Both the position numbers and the translations under genes were made by a program. Of a stretch of 64,000 nucleotides of DNA, positions 1 to 11,045 are shown piece by piece. The stretch spans positions 59,255,708 through 59,319,707 of the forward strand of contig NC_063170.1 of the NCBI RefSeq assembly GCF_023159225.1. The letters are read 5' to 3'. Source of the stretch: Perognathus longimembris pacificus (taxonomy: Eukaryota > Chordata > Mammalia > Rodentia > Heteromyidae). Below the pieces are notes generated by a model. It saw nothing but the letters and a program-made list of their open reading frames with translations, had not been told where the DNA came from and ran no database searches. Numbering within the stretch: the first letter of the stretch is position 1; the number at the start of each line of letters is the position of its first letter.

Positions 1-117
1 TAGTTATTCAAGTTATTTATTTATTCAAGTTAGTTATTCAAGCTCTATTCAAGTGATTTACTGAATGAAAGCATGAATGTGTAGCCACTATAGTCACTTC
101 CAAGCTTCACCTCTAGC

Positions 118-256
118 TTTGTGGTAGTTCACTGGAGACAAGAATCTCATGGATTTCTCTTGCTCACGCTGGCTTCTCACTGTGGTCCTCCACCCCACCC
201 CCACCCCCACCGCCACCCCAGAGTAGCTAGGATTACAGATACGAGCCACTGGCAGC
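118..256 (-). mobile_element. B1-type SINE fragment
   Basis: The reverse strand reads as the B1 half of the composite SINE common in this window: the 'gctactc' and 'taatcctagc' region lies at the right end and the 'attaaccac'-like linker at the left. The right (Geo) monomer is absent. A C-rich insertion at about 190-222 interrupts the B1 body. It is diverged and therefore old. Confidence 0.6.
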
Positions 257-558
257 ATATACTAAACCAAGTCATCCCAGGCCAACTGTCCTAAAGTCCC
301 TCGTTTATATCAGAGCCCCTTTATTCCCTTCCATACTCTCATGGTCATAACCAGGCTCAGAACTTCCGCCATGTGTTAAGATCCTATACTTCTACTGATG
401 AATCCTAATCCCAGAGTCCTCAAATGCCAGTACCCCTCTTATTGCTGCATCTCCACGGAACAGAACAGAAAGCACAGAAAGAACTTTATTGACAGTAAAA
501 TGCAGTACTTACTACAGCATTTTAATGAAAAGGCAGAATTCCAGAACTTAATTCTGAA

Positions 559-790
559 CTGGATGCTGGTAGCTCACTCGTGTAAACCTAGCTACTCAGA
601 GGTTGACATGTGCGGATTGTGGTTTGAAGCTAGCCCAGGGAAGAAAGTCCATGAGACTCTTAACTCTAAATAACCACCCGAAAACTGGAAGTGGGGCTGT
701 AGCTCAATGTGGTAGAGCACTAGCCTTGACCTATAAAGCTCAGAGGCAGTGCCCATGCCCTGAGTTCAAGTCCCATGACAAAAAAAAAAA
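559..790 (+). mobile_element. Composite B1-Geo SINE
   Basis: This copy shows the full layout of the commonest SINE here. The left half is 7SL/B1-like (ggctcac...taatcctagctactcaggaggctgag...ttcaaagccagcc...agtc). A linker follows ending in 'attaaccacc', and then a right monomer with 'gtggctcaagtggtagagtgc', 'tagccttgag' and 'gccctgagttcaag'. An A tail ends it. The right monomer has tRNA-like box A and box B remnants. The layout resembles the B1-dID composites known from squirrels and dormice, but the right half here is the geomyoid type. Confidence 0.85.
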
Positions 791-904
791 GAAGTTAATT
801 CTGGAACCCTAAGTTATTTATACTAACCAAGTCAAAGCCTAGCCTCACAGACACACACCATATACTGGAATGAAATTATGATAGTCAAGAGTTAAGTACT
901 TTTA

Positions 905-1121
905 GGGGCTGGGAATGTGGCCTAGTAGTAGTAGAGTGCTTGCCTAGCATGCATGAAGCCCTGGGTTCAATTCCTCAGGACCACATAAACAGAAAAGCCC
1001 AAAGTGGCAATGCGACTCAACTGATGGAGTGCTAGCCTTGAGCAAAATGAAGCCAGAAGCCAAGGACAGTGCTCAGGCCCAAAGTTCAAGCCCCAGGACT
1101 CGCAAAAAAAAAAAAAAAAAA
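905..1121 (+). mobile_element. Dimeric ID-Geo SINE with target-site duplication
   Basis: The left monomer is an ID element (ggggctgggaatgtggcc, then box B ggttcaattcc, then 'caggaccaca'). The right monomer is the Geo unit (tgctagccttgagcaaaatg, cagtgctcaggccc, ccccaggactcgc) with a 17-bp A tail. It is flanked by an 18-bp duplication with one mismatch at 888-905 and 1121-1138 (agagTtaagtacttttag versus agagCtaagtacttttag), which shows L1-mediated insertion. Confidence 0.88.
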
Positions 1122-1374
1122 GAGCTAAGTACTTTTAGAAAAAGGAGAGGGGGAGAGGAGGAGGAAGAAGAGAAGAAAAGGGGTAGAAAAACAAAAGTCA
1201 ATTATTTTTTTAATCAATGTTAGGTAGAAATGAAAAGGAAAACCATCTTTCACCTAGAAAGTGCAAAGACAAGACGGGAGGGTGGATCTGCTGGTGTCAA
1301 TCACAGGACAATGAAGCAGATGCTGCCACTGACTTTATTAAAAACAAGCTAATGGTGGGGCCTAGAGTACATGA

Positions 1375-1790
1375 ATGGCCACCATCCTGTAACTGAGCAA
1401 ATCCACTTACAGAACTTATCCCAAGGAAATAAATCTATGCATGAATGTTCATCTCAGGAATATACATGTGTGTGTATGAATGTGTATGTATATATACATA
1501 TAAAGACTAGAAACAAAGTGAAAACCCAGCACAAAAGAACATCTAACTAAATTAAGGAATACCATCAGCTCAATAGAAGCAACTGATAAAAAATTAGGTC
1601 TACAGAGAATAGTTAATAATAGCAACAGAGTTCATGTTATAAAGTGAACATGAGCAGGAAAGAAAAAAGGTTAATCTCCTGTGTTATTTGGGCTTGTAAA
1701 AAATAGACACTAAACATTAGCTTTCAAGAATAGATTCTAAACATTAGATAGCAATAGGTAAAAGCAACAATAATGTTCTTGTTGTTTCAG
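1375..1790 (+). mobile_element. Old L1 3'-region fragment (L1M type)
   Basis: Stretches such as 'ttatcccaaggaaataa' followed by 'gaatgttcatctcag', and later AT-rich sequence of the 'gtgaaaaagcagg' type, match my memory of the 3' untranslated part of ancient mammalian L1 (L1M/L1ME). It is non-coding and very diverged, with no poly(A) junction or target duplication visible. Boundaries are approximate. Confidence 0.5.
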
Positions 1791-2015
1791 AGCTGAAGAT
1801 GTTCTTGGATTTTTTTTTTTTTTACTGAGTCCACAACTGTAAAAGTCAGGCATATGGCAAAGGTATCTCTCTGAACACGTAACAAACAGGGCCACCTTAC
1901 TGCATGGAAAAGAGAAGTGAAAACCAGGAAATAAGTAAGATGTATATCTGCAGAAGATAATTACACATATTTGTGTACTTTCAGACTATCTTCTACCTTG
2001 GGATGTCAAGGGTCA

Positions 2016-2017
<2 letters not shown>

Positions 2018-2073
<56 letters not shown>
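2018..2073. repeat. (GA)n microsatellite
   Basis: Uninterrupted AG dinucleotides over 56 bp. They are not attached to a recognisable SINE tail, unlike several other microsatellites here. Confidence 0.97.
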
Positions 2074-2075
<2 letters not shown>

Positions 2076-2099
2076 TTATCTATCTGCTCATTAAAAACA

Positions 2100-3489
2100 A
2101 TTTAAAAGTTCATGTGTCTCCCAAATGTAACACACAGCACTAAGTGCTGACCACCCTGGCAAAAAGGTGTTCAAAAACCTCAGAGCCCTCTGATGCTAAC
2201 CTGAGCTGAGAAGTATTTAGAAGGTAAAAGGACCTTTAGGCCTGGCCTCCTCTCTTCAGTGAGCTCAAGGGGACACATTCAACTCTCCACGCAACAACCT
2301 CCATGGAAGACTGCCAAAGAGAGGGAGCTGGAACGCTCCAGAGCTGGTTTTATCTCTGAATTTCTGCTCTTCAAGTTCTTTATTCATATGCTATGGGAGA
2401 GGAATGACAGGGACCCTGAGCAAGGTGGATTTTCTGGTGCTGTCCTTCATCCAGGAGGCCTGCTGCCCACGCCCACCACGTCTCCATGGAAACGGGCACT
2501 TCTTTCCAAGAGGCATGGTCTCCCCAGAGAACCTTCCTTTCTCCCCAGGACTGGCTGTCATGGCCAACATCCTTCCTCATATTCACTGTTGCCAACTGCA
2601 TTCCCCATCTCCAATCACACCTTTCTCCCAGAGGGAACTTCATGTGACTGGGCCCCACAGCTCCACGAGCTGGCCTGGCCCCATCTCTGAGGGATCCTGG
2701 GAGGATTCCAACACCAGACCAAGCCAATCAGTGGCAGCAAAGGAGCACCGCCCACTCAGGCCAAGCCAATCAGTGGCAGCAAAGGAGCACCGCCCACTCA
2801 GGCCAAGCCAATCAGCGCCAGCAAAGGAGCACCGCATCCAGCTGCGTTTCAAGACGCAGGACCACTGAAATACCAGCGAATGGAGCTACGAAATTCTCTC
2901 AAGTTCTTTCCGCCAGTTGGAGCCAGGATTTCTGTCATACGAATCGAAGTCTTGGAACTGGTAGAGTGGGCAAATGGTTTTAAACATGCAAACGTCATTT
3001 CGTTTTCTTCTATGAACAGAATCTTGATTTTCTTCGGCAATCACTTGACACTTGCGGCCTGGTCTAAGCTCCAGGATGCTTGGGAGGTATAATACTAACC
3101 CTAGATCTTCGGATAATCATCTTCCCATGGAAACAAAAGTGATAGCTAAGAATGAGGAGACCCTAAGAAGGGAGATGGAGGAAACATGTCAACCCTAACA
3201 AAACTGATACAGTCCCAGAATCCACACGTACCTGAAGCTAATCCTCAGGAAAATATTTCTGTTCTGTGAGCCGTTAAATCACCTGCAGTTTGCGGAAGAT
3301 TAAGACAGATTTCTGCTACCACAGTTCCCATTACACCACATCACTGCCGAAGCAACAATGACCCAGTACTGTAGGGCTGGGTTTAACTCTTCCGTACACA
3401 GAGAGCTCCTGTACAGGCCGCCTTTCTCAACATTATATCATGCGTGCCTAGGAGAGGATCTGGCTCACAGTACCAGCTATGGTCATCCA
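2100..3489. other. Single-copy DNA around a CCAAT-box tandem repeat
   Basis: No interspersed repeat was recognised. Base composition rises to about even GC at 2250-2850. Several chance open frames cross this segment on both strands, but none resembles a known protein and they overlap each other. The notable content is the 42-bp repeat at 2719-2839, listed separately. Confidence 0.5.
2719..2839. repeat. Three tandem 42-bp units, each with a CCAAT box
   Basis: Copies at 2719-2760, 2761-2802 and 2803-2839 (the last partial and slightly diverged). Each contains agCCAATcag, a good NF-Y core, at 2724-2728, 2766-2770 and 2808-2812. The first two units are identical. The spacing of 42 bp equals four turns of B-DNA, so the three boxes face the same side of the helix. 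It may be a promoter-proximal array, an LTR U3-type repeat or a neutral minisatellite. The sequence alone does not decide. Confidence 0.75.
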
Positions 3490-4165
3490 AGCAGGTCATT
3501 AAAATCCTCCTAGACTTTCAAAAGTAAGATGGTGAATCACAAAGACACACAGGCACAAGAGTACTGAGGATGTGGAGAAGTTGGAATCCTCATACGTTGC
3601 TGGTGAGAATGTAAAATAGTTCAGCTGCTTTGGAAGACAGTTGGCAGCTCCTCAAAAGGTTAAACATAGAAGGTACCATATGGACCAGCACATTCCACTT
3701 CTAGGTATACACCCAAGAGAACTGAAAACATATGTCAACACAAAAAACTGTATATCAATGTTCACAGCAACCTTAATTATAAAAACCCAAATGGGGAAAT
3801 AAGCCAAGTGCCCATCAAGACACTGAGTGGAGAAACAAGATAGGGCCAATCTATATAATGGAATATTATTCAGCCATAAAGAGGAATGCAGCACTGATTC
3901 ATGGTATGACACTGATGAATCTTCCGAGCTTAGGCTGAACTAAAGAAGCCAGACATGAAAGGCTTCCATTAATATAAATGCAACGTCCAGAAGAGGAAAG
4001 CTGATTAAACATGCTGATTAAATGATTGTCTAAGGTCAAAAGAGATGGGGGTGGGTAGGGTATTGTTAATTGGGATTTCTTTTGTGGGAGACAAACATGT
4101 CCAACTGTGGTGATAGTCACTTGACTTTGTGACCATACCAAAAACTGCTGTAGAATTGTACCTTT
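3490..4165 (+). mobile_element. Old L1 3'-region fragment (L1M type)
   Basis: The order 'agaatgtaaaatagt', 'ggaagacagttggcagctcc', 'gcacattccacttctaggta', 'ataatggaatattattcagc' and 'cataaagaggaatg' is the classic end of ORF2 and the start of the 3' untranslated region of old mammalian L1. Frames are broken throughout. It reads on the plus strand and ends near 'gtagaattgtacctttgaat'. Confidence 0.85.
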
Positions 4166-4711
4166 GAATCAGTGAGCTTACAGATGAGAATAGTTTTCCC
4201 TGCCTCCATCAATTGGAAGTAGGAAACATTTAACCATGTCACTCTGGGAAAGCTCTATTTCCCCTGCACATAACCCTTAAACCTTCCTTTGCTCCTTCAC
4301 TAGCCTGCTAACTTAAGAAGCCATAAAATGCATTTCCACTTCAAGTTTCTTTTTTCGGACAGGGTAAGAAAGAAAGAAAATGCAAATAAGTGATGGCAAG
4401 TCGCAAGTAAGTGCTTTTCATCTTCGACTCCCAAAGCCAAGACCTGATACCCCGGCTGCTACAAACTACTTCCATGTGTCTCCATCCCAAGCAGAGGGGA
4501 AAAGGAGCCAAATGTGCAGGCCTGATGATAGGAGCTTGGGTCTAAAACCAAGACTCCGCAGACAAGTCTCAGTCTTGGGCTGCTGCCTCCTAAGCTGTCA
4601 AGAATCGGAAGGATTTGAGAAGAGATGGATGAGAGTCCTCTTCCAGGCTGGGGGAGGTGGGGCAGGAACCACCACTGTGGGCGCAATCAGAGCAACCGCA
4701 CTGTGGGATCT

Positions 4712-4925
4712 ACCCCGGGCTCGCTATGTTCTAGGCCCTCTGCCCTGGACTAAGTGCATTACATGCATTAGCCTCTGTAATCCTCACCGCTGCCCTTACC
4801 ATCAGTGCTGCATAGCACTTTGTGGGTAAGAAAAAAATGAAGGCAGAAATGTTTAATAACTTGTGCAGGGTCATGGGGCCCGAAAGTGGTAAGGCTGGAA
4901 TCTCAAGCAGTGTCTGGCTCGGGAT
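4712..4925 (+). mobile_element. MIR-type ancient SINE
   Basis: The words 'taagtgcattacatgcatta', 'tgtaatcctcac', 'aataacttgtgcagggtcat' and 'agtggtaaggctggaat' follow the order of the MIR core and its 3' part. Highly diverged, as expected of a pre-placental repeat. Confidence 0.65.
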
Positions 4926-4929
4926 CCAC

Positions 4930-5441
4930 GGATTGCCTTCGACTCGTGACTAGGCACCGGGACATTTCTGCCTCCTGGCACAAGAATCGTGCAAGCCACC
5001 ATGGTCTGCCTTGTAGGGAAGGTTTGGTTTGTGCCAGATGGGGCCTTCACAGTGCCCCTAAGAGGCTCACATGATTGTCTCCAAATCATTTTTCGGAAGA
5101 GAAAAGCAAAGCCTACAGGAAGCTACCCACCTAATGCCAACCCACTGTATAAGGCTCCGAGACCACACACCACCAGTGATGGAATAAATGGGCTTTGCAA
5201 ATGGGCAACTAGATCTTCGGGGCCCACAGTCTTGAGATGGAGTAGTCCTGCAGTCTTCTCTGTGTCCTTTCTTTTTTTTTTTTTTTTTTTGGAATCTGTT
5301 CCCACCCCTTTCTGGAGGAGCAATGGGAAGAGAACGATGAATCTGGCAAGACTTGATCTGGAGGATAGTGTGGGCCAAGTGAGGTTGAGATGCTGAACGA
5401 AGAAGCCAGGATGCCTTGAGAGCTAAAGTGGAGACAAACAA

Positions 5442-5494
<53 letters not shown>

Positions 5495-6460
5495 CGCGCA
5501 CACAGTGGCTGGGCTATCAGGCTGAAGGCATCCATGAGAAGCCTTGGGGAGGCAGCAAAAGGCTCTGGCTGTCTGATGGGTCAGGCAAGTGGTTTGAAAT
5601 ACTCTTTACAGCAAGAAGTATCGGGAAAGAGACGGCACCTTACACCCAGGGGCAGAGCATAAGCACCGAAAGCACACTGGATGGTGGATCGCAGGGGGAA
5701 AATGTTACTGGATTCAGTGTATCTAAGGACTTAGTGTGCCCAGACTAGCATTTGGCCAAGAAGAGCGTCTTCATCTACCACAGGGGTAGGGTAGGGCAGC
5801 CTCAGGACAATGAATCAGGGTGAGCCTTAAAGATAACACCTTGCTTAGATACTGGCCTACCCAAAGGAAGAGCCTGAAAGCGAATGTGACATGCCAGCCA
5901 TGGGCAGAGCAACACTGGGGTTGCTAGCAGGTATAGCTTCCATACACACACCCCGAGTGAGGACTGGCGGCCTGCCTCTTCTAAGGGGAGGCAGGTTGGT
6001 GCCAGACTCTGGATGACTTCACCTCTGTAATCCTGCCGGCACGTGGGAACACCACAGTAGGCCAGATTATAGGTAAGGTGATAACGTGTAGATAGACCTG
6101 CTTGGCACCATCTGAATGAGGCTCCTTTGAGCCCGCCTAAGCTGTCACTTCCTGTTACCTGTCCCTGCACCAAATTCAGAAGCAAATTAAAATAAATTAA
6201 AAAAAAAACCAGCGAAATCAAAGTTGAGGAATTTATCCAAAAGCTAAGAAATATAACCGAAGTAAGTCAACTCAAATTCCAAAAGACAGCAAAGTCAGCA
6301 ACCAACTGGTTGAATCCAATCCTTACATTGTGTAGACAGGTAGGCCCCTGAGGTTGTGGTCACCTTTGCCAAGTTCCTCATCCTTTCAGTGCCTTAACTA
6401 TCTCATGTGTCTTTTAATGAATAAAGATAGAACCACCACAGACCACAGAGATCCCAAATG
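4930..6460. other. Single-copy DNA with one long GT microsatellite
   Basis: Apart from the T-run near 5272-5290 and the GT tract at 5444, no repeat or gene was recognised. The open frames here are carried by the GT/AC repeat and have no protein-like composition. Confidence 0.5.
5444..5504. repeat. (GT)n microsatellite with CG-rich end
   Basis: Uninterrupted GT to 5490, followed by cgtgcgcgcacaca. The alternating purine-pyrimidine run of about 60 bp with a CG core is a good Z-DNA former. Confidence 0.95.
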
Positions 6461-6462
6461 AG

Positions 6463-6676
6463 CCAGCCTCTGTGGCTCACTCTGTAATCCTAACTACTCA
6501 GGAAGCTGAAATCATAGGATCAAGGTTCGAAGCCAACCTAGGAAGAAAAGTCCCTGAGACTCCAGCAAAAAAAAGCCAGGCTCAAGTGTTGTTGTTCGTT
6601 TGTTTTAAGTGTCAGCCATGAGTAAGCAAGATGAATGAGAGGGCAGGGCACTGAGTTCAAGCCCTAGAACCAGTAA
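6463..6676 (+). mobile_element. Composite B1-Geo SINE, diverged
   Basis: The B1 left half is clear (gtggctcactctgtaatcct, actactcaggaagctga). The right monomer is degraded but retains 'gcactgagttcaagcccta'. The tail passes directly into the GATA repeat. Confidence 0.8.
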
Positions 6677-6678
6677 AC

Positions 6679-6679
<1 letters not shown>

Positions 6680-6729
<50 letters not shown>

Positions 6730-6738
6730 CAGATAGAT
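6680..6738. repeat. (GATA)n microsatellite at a SINE tail
   Basis: About thirteen GATA units followed by diverged gacagata units. It begins right after the 3' end of the preceding SINE, so it probably grew from the A-rich tail. Confidence 0.95.
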
Positions 6739-6904
6739 GACAGGCAGACAGACAAGACAGATACCATATGTTACATCTCACCTGGTTATCTCATTTAACC
6801 CATAAAGTTCTATTATTACAACTTCTGTTGTTGTTTTCACGAAGGGACGCGTGCTTACTTACCCAGGTGTTCTATCATGTGAGTCACGTTCTGCCAGCCT
6901 TTTT

Positions 6905-7122
6905 GGGGGGTTAATTATTTGAGATAGGGTGTCGCTTTATACCTGGGTAGGCCTGGACTCTGATCTTCCTATCTGTATACGTGGCAAGAGGGGGACAGGT
7001 ACACCTCCATGCACCCAGCCATTGGTTAAGATGAGTCTCTGAAACTTTCACGATGGGGCTGGCCTTGAACCATGATCCTACCAATATCTGCCTCCCAAGT
7101 AGGTAGGATTACAGGCTGGAAC
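6905..7122 (-). mobile_element. B1-containing SINE, old
   Basis: The reverse complement ends with a B1 head (ggattacag near 7108 and 'ctcccaagtaggtagga'). The inner part with 'ttgagatagggtgtcgc' is the A-rich end of a B1/Alu-like unit. It appears to be two fused or rearranged B1-type pieces and the Geo half is not convincing. Confidence 0.6.
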
Positions 7123-7574
7123 CACCCCTTATTATGGTTTTTAAACAAACACATCCACACCGTGAAAGGTGAAATCAACACCAAAAGTGTCACAGGCTTT
7201 CAGCCACCTAACAAGCACTAAGACTTCTTGAATCCAAATTTACTGCACGCATGCACGCATGCCTCATCCTTCAGGGCCGATTACAATGTGACCGTCTATG
7301 AGCATACTGCAATAGCACCTGTCCACACCCCCACCGTGCTCTTTATGCCGATAGGCATTAACAGAAGAACTCAAGTTCTCCATGTCAAATGGCTTTGCAG
7401 AGTTTGCAGTTATTTAGGCATTTCGTTTGGAGTTACATAAGCATTTATATTTCAAAGAAAAGGGGATCGAGCCTTCCAGAAAGTGTTTCCAGGCCACTTC
7501 TGGAAGACAGAAACTGAAAAGAGGAAAAGCAAATTGCCCACCAAGGAAAGAGGGGCCCAAGACACAGTGGCTTC

Positions 7575-7620
7575 CATCCCTCCATCCCTCCATCCCTCCA
7601 TCCCTCTGTCCCTCTGTCTC
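7575..7620. repeat. (CATCCCTC)n short tandem repeat
   Basis: Four perfect 8-bp units from 7575, then tccctctg variants. The ORFs crossing it, rich in Pro-Ser or Trp-Arg-Asp-Gly, are artefacts of this repeat. Confidence 0.93.
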
Positions 7621-7787
7621 TGGCAGCATTAGGGCTTACAACATGGCTTTGTGGCCTTCCAACTACAAGCCAGCATTCACTCTCCAGCAACAGCAGTGCT
7701 AAAGCAAATCCCCATCAGTGCCATTATCACAGGAACTTATTTTAAAGATATTTTACTTTGCTTTTTACCAATCCATTGTGTGAATCT

Positions 7788-7833
7788 CGCACGCGCGCGC
7801 GTGTGTGAAAAAAGTCTTTGCTAAATACACATA

Positions 7834-7875
<42 letters not shown>
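7788..7875. repeat. CG/GT alternating tract plus (GT)n
   Basis: A 20-bp cgcacgcgcgcgcgtgtgtg at 7788-7807 and a 40-bp GT run at 7836-7875 separated by 28 bp. The first is a strong Z-DNA motif because it is mostly CG. Confidence 0.92.
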
Positions 7876-7876
<1 letters not shown>

Positions 7877-8454
7877 AGGGGGGAGAGCTAAACAGACTCT
7901 TAATAAGAAATTCAAATCAAGAGTGACTCAAGACGACACCTGCCTTCTGGCCTAATGGAAAAATCAATCTGTCAGGTCTTAATTAAGTGCTCGGGCTGGA
8001 AAGGCAACGCATCGCTCACACTCGCAATGGAACCCAGTGTATTTTCCATGGGCCAAATGTAACCCAGCACTGTATTTGTTATAGAAATTGGAAGTATGCA
8101 TGCAGATGACTCATCTGATTCTGGACAGCCATGTATTTGGTAAATAAAAGGTTGAGGGAGATGAATCGTATAAGCTTGTTGATGAAGATCCCTGTGAATA
8201 ATGATCCAGGTTTTTGATATCTAAGTGGTGTTTGTGTGAAAACACCTAAGTGAGGATATCCAAAAGGAAGCTGGAGATGTGGGAGGGACCAACAGGATTC
8301 TTCCTGCTCCTCTCCCACACTGGGGTCAATACACCAACAGATGACTCAAGAGGGGAGCAAATGAATGACAGAGTAAATGAACGGATGAAGGCGCGTGATT
8401 CATGGTGGCAAATGCAATCACTCAATGGTCATCTTTTTATTTTTAAGAACCAGA

Positions 8455-8518
8455 GTTCTCATTCAGAGCTCACACTTGCTAGGCAGATGCTTTGCCACCT
8501 GAGCCAGGCCTTCAGCCC
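8455..8518 (-). mobile_element. ID/Geo-type SINE scrap
   Basis: The reverse strand contains a tRNA-like piece (the plus strand reads 'acttgctaggcagatgctt' then 'gccacctgagccaggc'). Only about 60 bp is recognisable. Confidence 0.45.
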
Positions 8519-9261
8519 TTCATCTATTTTCCAGGACCCCTAAGACACGTGCAGGGACGTGGCCATCGACACCTCTCTACCATCAGTTAAAAATTCTGAC
8601 CAAGCACCTCCACAAGTACCTAGCACAAAGACAGCTAAGTGCTGGCCTCAAACACACCCTAGTCGTGGGACAGAGTGATAAACATGAGCCAGATGCAAGG
8701 TCTTTCTCTCCAACCAGCTATGCTCACTCTCTCTCAACTGCCCCAATAGAGGTGGGAAAACGGAGACACTGAAAACACGAGTGGATCACAAATGTGCAAC
8801 TGGATTGCAGACCTTGTGCTGTCTTGCGCAGGGCTCTCCTTCTCCAGGCGCTAAACACACCGAAATACTGCAGCAGGGAGAAACAACAGACTCCAAACAC
8901 ACTCAAATCCCAAACTTGATTCAGGGACCCTCCCAAAGGACAAAGGCGGACTTGCGATCACGTCTTCCCAGCCTCCGTAGGTGCTTGTGAACAAAACAGC
9001 CAAGCCAACAGGAACTTTGCGACCTGGGAGACAGCTGTTCTCTGAGAAATGTTGGAGCTTTCTTTCCTCATCACAGCTCGTCCTGGGACGGGGAAGTAAG
9101 GAACAGCCCCCAGCCCCGATTCATTCTGAAAGCCCATCTCCTTGAAGACGGTGCACCCTGGGGTCAGCCTCCTGGGCAATCTCCACTTCCTCCAAAGGCC
9201 ACAAAGACCGAACTGTGAGATGTGGGCTCCTAGCTCCCGCATGAGGGTCCATATTATTGTA

Positions 9262-9280
9262 ACGCGTGCACACATGTGCG

Positions 9281-9311
<31 letters not shown>
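9262..9311. repeat. CG-rich alternating tract and (CA)n
   Basis: Alternating acgcgtgcacacatgtgcgc runs into a CG block and then CA repeats, giving about 50 bp of nearly perfect purine-pyrimidine alternation. Confidence 0.93.
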
Positions 9312-9710
9312 CCCACCCCTCCCAGCACTGAGCCCTCTCAAAACTCTCACATGCTCGGTGTGTCACCCCCACCCCGTGGTATCACATGACGTCAAGACCT
9401 GATGGCCACACTGAAGACAACATGGGTGGGAAGAAGGAGCCAGAGGAGAACACCAGAACGAAGTAAGGAAACTTGGAAGGCCATGATTTTTAACCTGCTC
9501 CCCTCTTATCTAACATTCTCAAGAAAATGGAAGGAGTGAACTGCCATTTCCTTATCATCACAAAACACAAATTGAGGCTAATTGGAGGGATTCTTATTAC
9601 TAATACCCAAACATTAAGGATCCAGTGCTCGTGATGAGCCAACACCCGCACAGGTTTCAACTGCTCATACGTGCATAGTGCTGGCCATGAAGAAAAATAC
9701 GAAACATGCT

Positions 9711-9923
9711 GGGCACCAGTGACTTGTGTGTATAATCCTAGCTACTCAGGAAGATGAGATCTGGAGGATCAAGGTTTGAAGTTAGCCCAGACAGAAAAGT
9801 CCCAAAGATTCCACCTCTAAACATAACTAGCAAGAAGCAACAATAGAGGCCTGGTAGAGCTCCAGCCAACTAAGCCAGCCAAGGGAGCTTGAGATTCTGA
9901 GTAGCTACCGAGGTATCAGCAAA
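9711..9923 (+). mobile_element. Composite B1-Geo SINE, diverged
   Basis: The B1 half is readable (ataatcctagctactcagga, gatcaaggtttgaag, ccagacagaaaagtcc). The right monomer is decayed and no longer shows the 'gagttcaagcc' box. Confidence 0.75.
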
Positions 9924-9924
9924 A

Positions 9925-11040
9925 ATGGTAATGATTTTAAACCTGAAACTCAGAGACACAGGTATTTGCTCGGAGTACCAAGGCTACTAGATATCAGGGA
10001 CCAAATGCATCATGGAGGAGAGGTCAAGCCCTACCTGTTCAATGGGAAACATTCTAGACTGATCCAAGCATGTTCTAAAATTTGGTCCAAACTTCATTCT
10101 CCGTTTCAACACAACTCAACTGGAACGGCATTAGGGAAGTTCGTTTGAACTGCATCAGCAAGGGCAGCCCTGCTGCCCAACACAACAGAACTACAGTATC
10201 CCCAGAAAACCACTTCAACATTTTCTCTCCAGCTTGGCTCAAGCACATCTCTACAACGCGGTAATTCTCCGAAGCAGTGAAACAAGCAGCATCCATCCAG
10301 AATGAACCTGTTTGTGTTTTAATTCATGTTCTGAGATCACAGGGATTATGGCATGGGAGTTCCTGTGTGAGGCTGCTTCTCATTTTTAGGCTCGACCTGC
10401 CTCTTCCAGAATGAAGGCAAGGGCAGGTGACCAAGAGTAGGGAAAATGGCAGAGGCCGAAGGTACAAAGGTGTAAGATCCAGAAGGATAGAGAGGACAAA
10501 AGGGGAGAGAAGAACATGACTGGGACTGGCCCTCCCTCAGAGGCCCTTGCAAAAGCCTTGCAGAGAAGACTCCATATGGGACATGACCCACATGGCGCCT
10601 GCAATGTCCCGCACTGCATACACTGCACCTCAGCAGGAGGTAGGGAATCTGCAGCCCATCTCAATTCAAAATGGCGGCGAGCAGGGAGAGGAGAGCAGCA
10701 GAGGAGACAGCCTGCTGTCTCTGCCACAACTCAGGCCTCCGGTTGTACACGTACAAAGGAGCAAAGCCTGAAGATGACACACAAGAGTCCCTGGCCAGGC
10801 TGGCGTCTCGGGTAGGTGATATGGGCCAGCTTGCCATCAACGCTCTGTGCTCAGGAAGCCTCGCATTGGAAGGCTCTGCCCTGCAAACAGGGCTCTGCTG
10901 CCTGCCTGCCACCATCTGGACATTCTCAATCATGTTCCACAAAGGACCTCCATGTTTTGGGGGGCTTGCACTACCTGGCAAACATGGACATAGAGATGGG
11001 CTCTTACTTTGTGCTTGTTTGCCTCATATAACTTTGATTC
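9925..11040. other. Single-copy DNA, moderately GC
   Basis: No repeat was recognised. An ATG in the context aaaATGGCGGCgagc at 10671 opens a 173-codon frame, but its second half runs into an antisense SINE and no domain is recognisable. It is discussed in the findings and not called as a gene. Confidence 0.45.
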
Positions 11041-11045
11041 CTCTG

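Larger units (their letters stand above)
7125..9705. other. Mostly single-copy DNA with simple repeats
   Basis: Holds the CCATCCCT repeat at 7575, Z-type tracts at 7788 and 9262, a GT tract at 7836 and an ID-like scrap at 8455. No coding exon was recognised. A perfect cAMP-response-type octamer TGACGTCA lies at 9387-9394. Confidence 0.5.

Noticed and set aside
2380..2868. Overlapping frames of 115-154 codons around the 42-bp repeat
   Set aside because: They overlap on both strands and the repeated peptides simply translate the tandem repeat.
5067..5748. Frames with long Thr-His or Val-Cys runs
   Set aside because: Translations of the GT/CA microsatellite; the same applies at 9121, 26657, 34404, 43320 and 58295.
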